A stretch of 64,000 nucleotides of DNA from Amphimedon queenslandica (Eukaryota; Porifera; Demospongiae; Haplosclerida; Niphatidae). Shown here one piece after another: positions 58,257 through 64,000 of this stretch; position 1 is the first letter of the stretch, and each line of letters begins with the position of its first letter. The stretch is from contig NW_003546455.1 of NCBI RefSeq assembly GCF_000090795.2, positions 13,841 through 77,840 of the forward strand. Reading direction: 5' to 3'. Position numbers and translations under genes: made by a program. The notes beneath the pieces are model-generated. The model did no database searches. It was given only the letters and a program-made list of their open reading frames with translations, and was not told the DNA's origin.

Positions 58257-61200
58257 TCAGTTATTCAATATACTTTCACGTTTCATGATCACTGGTGGTT
58301 CACCATCTTCTTCAATTGCTTGAAAATCAAAGAGACCAGCTGTCCGCTTTTTAGTGACATTAACATAGTCATCACTAATAGTGTAAGTTGTCTTGTATTG
58401 ATCTATTGGTGTATCTATGAACGAACGTCTCTTGAATCGTCTCTTCGTCTTTAGACAGGCTTTGTGAATACAAGGTACTTTATTGAGTAGTATGCTAGCA
58501 AAGATTATAGTATAACAGAGTGGAGGTAAGACAGCTAACGTATAGACCATCAGTGTGATCATAGTAAGAGGTACATCTGCATCATCAGTCCTGTAGAGTA
58601 GGTTAATGGTATACAATACGTATATATCAAAGAGAAGGATGGTGTCTGCTATATTAAACCACATGAAACTGTACGGCTGTATGATGAAATGAGCCAATGA
58701 GACACAGAGGAATATAGCAACTGCTATCAGGAAAGTGGAGTTGTACTGAAAAAAAAACGAAATAAAGATCCAACTGGTAAAATAAACAGAGCAATACCAG
58801 CGCCATTTGTCCTTATAAGAAGAATGGAACACATCAAGTATTGGCTTTATACGTATAGTATTGAACTTCCTTGATAAGAATGGTGACACTGCCATAAATA
58901 CAATGACAGCTATTACAACAATAAGGAGTGGAATAGCTATGAGCCACACTAGGGCATAATATGAACGAATGTCAATGTTTGGATCAATAAAGAAGCGATA
59001 GCTATTACCAACTTTGAGAGGAAGCAACAAGCTAATACTTGTCCTTGCTATTGACCAGAATGTAACGAGTGCTAATAAACATATGGCTTGAAGGGGATTA
59101 TCAAATACTTTATTGGAGTAACGTGGACAACAGTTTGTGACTATAACTATAGTGATTATCATTCCAATGATGACAAGTGGACCAATGTAATTCAATAGCT
59201 GCTGTCCTACACCGGTAGATATTGGAGTACAGACTGGTATGAAACCCAAGATTCGATTATCAAAAATTATGAGCGAAAGGAATGAAAAGAACCCCCAAAG
59301 TTCCTGAAACGAAGTAACTGTACCAAACGGGATGAGATTACCAAAAGCAATGAATATGAGAGGTCCCAGTGTTATTCCAAAAGTGAGGCCTCCTCTAAAC
59401 TTTATAATACCAATCCACATCAACCCAATGATAATGTTTATTACTATAGCCAGCAGAATGAGACCCAGTAGATTCCAACCACAGTTAGAACCTTTAACAC
59501 ACTGCACACCAAGATATGTGAAATGGTAGCCATCTCTACATTGCCTACACAAAACTTTTCCCTTGTTAAGAACACACTGGTCATCCTCAGCTTTTGGTAA
59601 AGCCCTGTACGTGTATGGCTGGACTGACTTGATTAGACATACCTCTGTGTTTTTGCAGAATGGAAAAAAGCAGCTAATAATAACTGGATTGTCCCTACCA
59701 TCCATCCCATACCAGTAATTAATACGAACACATGCATTACCACTATTTATAGAGTACTGGTATAAAGCTGGATCACAGTCATGACAACCGTGACATGATG
59801 AATCATTTGCGTTATAAGTAAAGCCAAGAGAGCAGTTCTTAATGGTCATTGATGCTACTGCTGTTACCTGAGTGCAGAATGCATGCAGCTTCAAAACAGC
59901 ATCAGTATCAATATAAGTCAAGTTAATATTAGTCCTTATTTGTAGATCAGTCGTTATTGTATTGTTACCTCCTGGTATGATAATTTTAGGCGATCCACTA
60001 ACAATGAATGGACACGAGTTGAACCCATTGTTCTCTGAGCATGTTACATAGAGCGTTGCTTCACAAATATCATTATTGATGGCATCAAATTTTATTTTTT
60101 CTCCAGGGAACACAGTGATGTTTCCAATCTCTAATGCAGAATACACTGCTGTATATTTATCCCCTGAATTGCAATGCTCTATGTCAGCTGGAGGATGAGA
60201 ACCAAATTCAAAAAGGACCTGATTCCCTTTAGTAATTGCATTATTATTTTCGATGGTAATATTACCAAAATTATCATTAAATAATTCCAAGACGTCTTCA
60301 CAATATATGTGATGGTGGTACACCAGGTCTATGTAGATAGCTCCTCCATTGGCTGCTGTGTTGTTTAATATTTTGATGTCAGCAGAAGAGGACAAAAAAC
60401 GAAAAGAGAACTCATCCAGTTGCATTCCTCCTCCATTTTTACCAGTATTATTCACTAGCTCTATCATTCCTCCTTCCTCAAACATAAGCCAAGAGGAAGT
60501 AGCTTTTATTGCTGTTCCGATATTGTCCCTGATACTAATGTACTCATAGAAATAAACATCTTCAGTCTCTTCAATATTGATGAGTGCAGTGTCTGAAAAC
60601 AAGTCATTAGTCATTTTGTATATACTGATATTTCTTAATTGTATTTCATATGATTCTGCCATCAATACTTGCCCCTGACTTTCAGTGAAAGAACAGTTAC
60701 TCATTTCAAGGATACATCTCTCACATTCTAACTTAACAGCAGTACCAGAATTATGAGTAAAGGAGAGATGCTGAAACACTATTTGTCCATTGTATGATAG
60801 TAAGGATATATGACCAAGTCTACTCCTTATTTCATTATGAGTGTTGTGTATAGACAGTCCAGATAACTGCACATCTGGATTGTAGGAGTCAATGTATATA
60901 GTTGTGAGGGAAATGTAGGATGTGTACCCAAAATCACAGTTAGAGATTATAACTGTTGAGTATAATGCATACAGTGCTAGGAACAGGCTTGATCCATATA
61001 CCTGAAATATTGGGTCAGGTTTTGAGATAGAGCTGTTGTGAAATGTACAGTTCTCTATCCGAACCGATGGCCCAGTAGTGGTGGAGTATACAAGGACAGG
61101 AGCATAAGGACGATTGGCAGCATCAGTGTTAGCATATGTACCAATGACATTGACATTTGTTAGAATAGCTGAATGAACAGCTAAGATAAGTAAAGCGTCT

Positions 61201-61817
61201 GAGTAGTAGTTTTCATATAAGGAGGTGTTGGATATTGACACTGCATTAGAAGCAACTAACCAGTCAGCACTGTTAGTGATAATAAGATTGCTGATAAAGA
61301 CTGATCTAAAGTAATGTGTAATGAAAGATCGCGTTGAAATATGATCAATATCTTGATCAAAATCAAATATTAGATTCGATAATATCAACGAGGTGGCTGA
61401 ATATAGTGGCCCCTGAATAAGGAGAGGAGACAGACTAGAGCTATTGTATGATATAGTAGGTGGAACATTACTGGTACCACACAGTGCCAGGCAAGAGAAA
61501 TCAATGTTCAATGATATTGATATTGCTGATGAGATCACCTGATCACTTGATATCAACACTAACCATGATGTATTAGTAGTACTGCTCTGTTGATTAATTT
61601 GATTTAATGTATAATAAAGAGACTTACAGGATACAGCCTCATCAGTGATACAATGAGATGCATCAGTTCCATTCATACTAATACTAATGGTACGTACTAC
61701 ATCTCTTGTACAGGAGTAGTCTCCTAGTATTGACAGGCAATGAGGAGATGGTGTAGTAGAAACTGGTAGAAGTAGAGGAGAACTCAAATAGAAGAGGAGA
61801 GAGAGTAATCTCTTCAT
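58257..61817 (-). CDS. Large receptor-like membrane protein (member B)
   Basis: 1,186 residues from the ATG at 61817 (the open frame runs on to a GTG at 61856). A signal peptide (residues 1-20) precedes ~650 residues of beta-helix-like repeats with frequent N-glycosylation sites (for example IENCTFHNSSI, MSNCSFTES, KNGGGMQLDEFSF, AANGGAIYI). The Cys-rich neck (~660-770) has CHGCHDCDPALYQY and VLCRQCRDGYHF. About nine or ten membrane segments span ~780-1112. The inter-span motif KPILDVFHSSYKDKWRWYC corresponds to RPF.EA.H.PYK...YWF of its relatives. The cytosolic tail is ~75 residues and very basic at its start (KTKRRFKRR), with several Tyr (DDYVNV) that could be phosphorylated. Single exon. 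Sequence identity to member A is low but the layout is the same. Function unknown. Confidence 0.8.
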   Translation of the reverse strand: MKRLLSLLFYLSSPLLLPVSTTPSPHCLSILGDYSCTRDVVRTISISMNGTDASHCITDEAVSCKSLYYTLNQINQQSSTTNTSWLVLISSDQVISSAISISLNIDFSCLALCGTSNVPPTISYNSSSLSPLLIQGPLYSATSLILSNLIFDFDQDIDHISTRSFITHYFRSVFISNLIITNSADWLVASNAVSISNTSLYENYYSDALLILAVHSAILTNVNVIGTYANTDAANRPYAPVLVYSTTTGPSVRIENCTFHNSSISKPDPIFQVYGSSLFLALYALYSTVIISNCDFGYTSYISLTTIYIDSYNPDVQLSGLSIHNTHNEIRSRLGHISLLSYNGQIVFQHLSFTHNSGTAVKLECERCILEMSNCSFTESQGQVLMAESYEIQLRNISIYKMTNDLFSDTALINIEETEDVYFYEYISIRDNIGTAIKATSSWLMFEEGGMIELVNNTGKNGGGMQLDEFSFRFLSSSADIKILNNTAANGGAIYIDLVYHHHIYCEDVLELFNDNFGNITIENNNAITKGNQVLFEFGSHPPADIEHCNSGDKYTAVYSALEIGNITVFPGEKIKFDAINNDICEATLYVTCSENNGFNSCPFIVSGSPKIIIPGGNNTITTDLQIRTNINLTYIDTDAVLKLHAFCTQVTAVASMTIKNCSLGFTYNANDSSCHGCHDCDPALYQYSINSGNACVRINYWYGMDGRDNPVIISCFFPFCKNTEVCLIKSVQPYTYRALPKAEDDQCVLNKGKVLCRQCRDGYHFTYLGVQCVKGSNCGWNLLGLILLAIVINIIIGLMWIGIIKFRGGLTFGITLGPLIFIAFGNLIPFGTVTSFQELWGFFSFLSLIIFDNRILGFIPVCTPISTGVGQQLLNYIGPLVIIGMIITIVIVTNCCPRYSNKVFDNPLQAICLLALVTFWSIARTSISLLLPLKVGNSYRFFIDPNIDIRSYYALVWLIAIPLLIVVIAVIVFMAVSPFLSRKFNTIRIKPILDVFHSSYKDKWRWYCSVYFTSWIFISFFFQYNSTFLIAVAIFLCVSLAHFIIQPYSFMWFNIADTILLFDIYVLYTINLLYRTDDADVPLTMITLMVYTLAVLPPLCYTIIFASILLNKVPCIHKACLKTKRRFKRRSFIDTPIDQYKTTYTISDDYVNVTKKRTAGLFDFQAIEEDGEPPVIMKRESILNN

Positions 61818-61928
61818 GTCTGATTGTAAGGAATAGAGCAGTAGAATTGACAGCACTACAATAACTAATAATAGTAATCACACCATTATGCTATAAAAAC
61901 TGTTACATATTTCACATGCCATGTGCAT
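61818..61928 (-). other. 5' flank of member B
   Basis: Shared with the flank of the relic at 57950-58030, marking the extent of the local duplication. Confidence 0.5.
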
Positions 61929-62118
61929 TGATGCGCATTAATCATGTTCACACTAGAGTGGTTTTGAATTAATGCACATCAATGCCATCATTCTCACTTT
62001 GCCCCCAGAGGTGGATTGATGTGAAGTGATGCACTTCGATCAATGTAAACCAATGGCAACAAGAACACAAAATGATACATAATTTAGCTGCTAGTGTGAA
62101 CACGATCAATGCGCATTA
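61929..62118. mobile_element. Inverted-repeat element with ~28-bp ends
   Basis: 'gatgcgcattaatcatgttc' then 'acactag' on the left is matched by the complement on the right (62091-62118) with two or three differences. The 'gtgtgaa' near the ends is common in hAT-type MITEs; no target duplication was identified. Confidence 0.55.
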
Positions 62119-62968
62119 TTTCAGCTGTATCAACAAAGCGTGCAAGCGCTTTGAAAACTGAGCCAGTGTGAAAAGGCCTTTAGATTTATACAGATTTTTG
62201 AAGTTGATCCAAATTTTGTCAAAATGAAAAGGAAAGATTTCTCCACTTTTATAAATGTTTCAGATGCATATACATGTATTTATGTAGTACAGAAAGTTTG
62301 AGCAGATTTTGATCGATTTTAGATTTTCTACAAATTTTTAAAGTTACTCCAAAATTGGACCAAAGCCCTTCATTGGCCAAATTTTGTTAAAATATATTCT
62401 GGGAGAGAATTCTCCATTTTTCTACATCATTATTTTAACACGTTTAAAACTCTTTTATGAGTGAAACTTCATGTTACATATTTGAATTCTATATAATTAT
62501 CATGTCTCAAGGTACTTGAGAGTATTAGCGCTTATTAAACCAAAGCCCTTTAAACAATACTTGTAGCTGCAATTTTGTTCCTATAGTCTTTCTTCTTGTT
62601 AATGACTACTGTGCTAATGAACACTTTATGTAAGATTCTTTGCTACTATCTTTTTTCAGATTCAAAACTGTAAGTAGTTTGAGATTATATAAAGATTATT
62701 AGCATGAATATTGAGTTGAATATCAGTTATCAGAATATTTAGTATAAACATATACCATGCAGTTAGTACAATTATAGTTTCTGGCACTTCTATATAAGTT
62801 GATTGCTTTAACAATGCTGCAACTAATTATGTCACTAAAGTTGATAAATTTGGCTAAATATATTTTCAAAACAGTTTGTACTAAAATGAAGTAAACTATG
62901 AACAATAACAAACTAACTATGTATGCATGACCATAAACAACAGCACAGCAGCAACTAATAATTATTGA
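62119..62968. repeat. Two ~180-bp-family units, then AT-rich DNA
   Basis: 62170-62430 carries units with 'gtacagaaagtttgagcaga' and 'aaagttactccaaaattgg'. 62431-62968 shows nothing else. Confidence 0.5.
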
Positions 62969-64000
62969 TCAGTAATCTGCAAGAAGTGGCTCACGTAGTT
63001 CAGGATAATCTCCTTTATTATTTTTGTAGTGATGATGTTGAAGTGTAGGATTTATGAAACGATAAAAAGGATCAATCTTATAACACAGTTTCATGCTCTT
63101 ATCCAATTGACCAGTGGACAATAAAATGTGATAAAGAATGATAAAACAGAAAATTAAAAGAAAGTAGTAATTTGAAAAAGTGAAGAAGAGCACCAAGTAC
63201 TTTGAAGAATAGTAGTAAATGTACTGACCAACTAAGATAACAAAGTTTAAAGCCAAAAGCAAAGAGAGGTTAAGTAAATTGAGGGCTCTGTTTTTGAATG
63301 GCATTGAACAGGCCTGGAAGTATAAAAAGATATTGTATACAATGAAAAGGATTAAAAACACTGATCCTGCTAATCCTGTATTTCCAGCAAACGTTTCAGA
63401 GAAGTACAGCAGCAGCAAAAACAACTGATACAATGAAAACCAATACCACTTATTAGTTTTGTATGGAGCATGAATTGCCTCATAAAATGGACGAACGTAC
63501 TCTCTAAGTCTGTCACATTTCAATAGAAACTTACCAAACAGTATCAATATGAAATATGGTGTCAAAATGACTCCCACTACAATTGATGTTATTATCATTA
63601 GCCATGTGTGTTCCATGCTTCCATATTCAACTGCTCCACTGTTATACCAAACAATCTTTTCTCCCTTACCTTCTTCATAGACCTTTGCTGAACCAAATAC
63701 GTCAATAATGGCTTCAAGAAGTTTAGTAAAAGAAAGGTGAACAATGGTAACTAAAACTTGGATTGAAGACTTTGACAATTTGTTGGACACTCGAGATGAA
63801 AAACGACTCAAAATAACAAGAAAAACAATAATGAGTATGAGATAGACAGGAAAGAGTAAGCTCAGTCCAGCCTTCCACAGCTCAGTCATCCCATCATAAA
63901 AGCAAAGAGGAAAACCAAGATTTAGGTTCAACAATGCTATGAATAATTTTGAAAGTTTAACAAAGAAAGACTCCTTGGCACAGTCACTGCATGGCATGCT
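62969..64000 (-). CDS. Receptor-like membrane protein (member C), partial: membrane region only
   Basis: The frame is open to the window's edge, so the N-terminal ectodomain lies beyond 64000; the ATG at 63997 is internal. The visible ~343 residues start in the Cys-rich neck (MPCSDCAKES) and contain about eight or nine membrane segments. The family motif YVRPFYEAIHAPYKTNKWYWF is at about residues 168-188. A hydrophilic tail (YKIDPFYRFINPTLQHHHYK...) ends near PELREPLLADY; the acidic-dileucine-like ELREPLL could act as an endocytic or lysosomal sorting signal. It is closest in layout to member A (RFSSRVSNK against RCSTKVSNL after the fourth span). Confidence 0.8.
   Translation of the reverse strand, partial: SMPCSDCAKESFFVKLSKLFIALLNLNLGFPLCFYDGMTELWKAGLSLLFPVYLILIIVFLVILSRFSSRVSNKLSKSSIQVLVTIVHLSFTKLLEAIIDVFGSAKVYEEGKGEKIVWYNSGAVEYGSMEHTWLMIITSIVVGVILTPYFILILFGKFLLKCDRLREYVRPFYEAIHAPYKTNKWYWFSLYQLFLLLLYFSETFAGNTGLAGSVFLILFIVYNIFLYFQACSMPFKNRALNLLNLSLLLALNFVILVGQYIYYYSSKYLVLFFTFSNYYFLLIFCFIILYHILLSTGQLDKSMKLCYKIDPFYRFINPTLQHHHYKNNKGDYPELREPLLADY

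Overview
The window looks like nuclear DNA from a simple animal, most probably a demosponge of the Amphimedon type. The base composition is very AT-rich. Genes are compact, introns are tiny (44-50 bp in one gene), and intergenic DNA is full of small inverted-repeat elements. Gene content includes a Death-domain/NACHT (NLR-like) protein, a giant ankyrin protein, kynurenine 3-monooxygenase and MFSD1-type carriers. The species call rests on family style only; no marker gene was available.

Layout. 0.8-18.5 kb: two near-identical, single-exon MFSD1-like transporter genes lie inside a segmental duplication. Between them are a single-exon kynurenine 3-monooxygenase gene and a single-exon TPR gene of a type best known from bacteria. 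The second copy of the duplication has been enlarged by several DNA-transposon-like insertions. 18.5-23 kb: a repeat region containing an interspersed element built from ~180-bp tandem units and interrupted by two clean TA-flanked inserts. 23-33.6 kb (minus): one ~10.3-kb exon encodes an ankyrin-repeat protein of about 3,430 residues, organised in eight ~0.32-kaa higher-order modules. A spliced 3' exon is recognisable and a second alternative 3' end is possible. 33.6-41.6 kb: mostly gene-free, with E-box clusters, weak exon candidates and repeats. 41.6-42.6 kb (minus): a mitochondrial-type two-domain sulfurtransferase. 43.4-44.7 kb: an orphan exon and a possible solo LTR. 44.8-64 kb: three minus-strand genes of one large receptor-like family (signal peptide, beta-helix-like ectodomain, Cys-rich neck, multiple membrane spans; the third is cut by the window edge), a truncated relic of a fourth, and between them a plus-strand Death-TM-NACHT gene.

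Several long open frames open with GTG or TTG when read as bacterial ORFs. I moved these starts to in-frame ATGs. Two frames at 51.9 and 52.3 kb join into one three-exon gene with exact phase agreement. There is no operon logic. The two clusters of interest are the tandem beta-helix/multi-TM receptor family with its NLR neighbour (a plausible self/non-self or microbe-sensing neighbourhood, by inference only) and the giant modular ankyrin exon.
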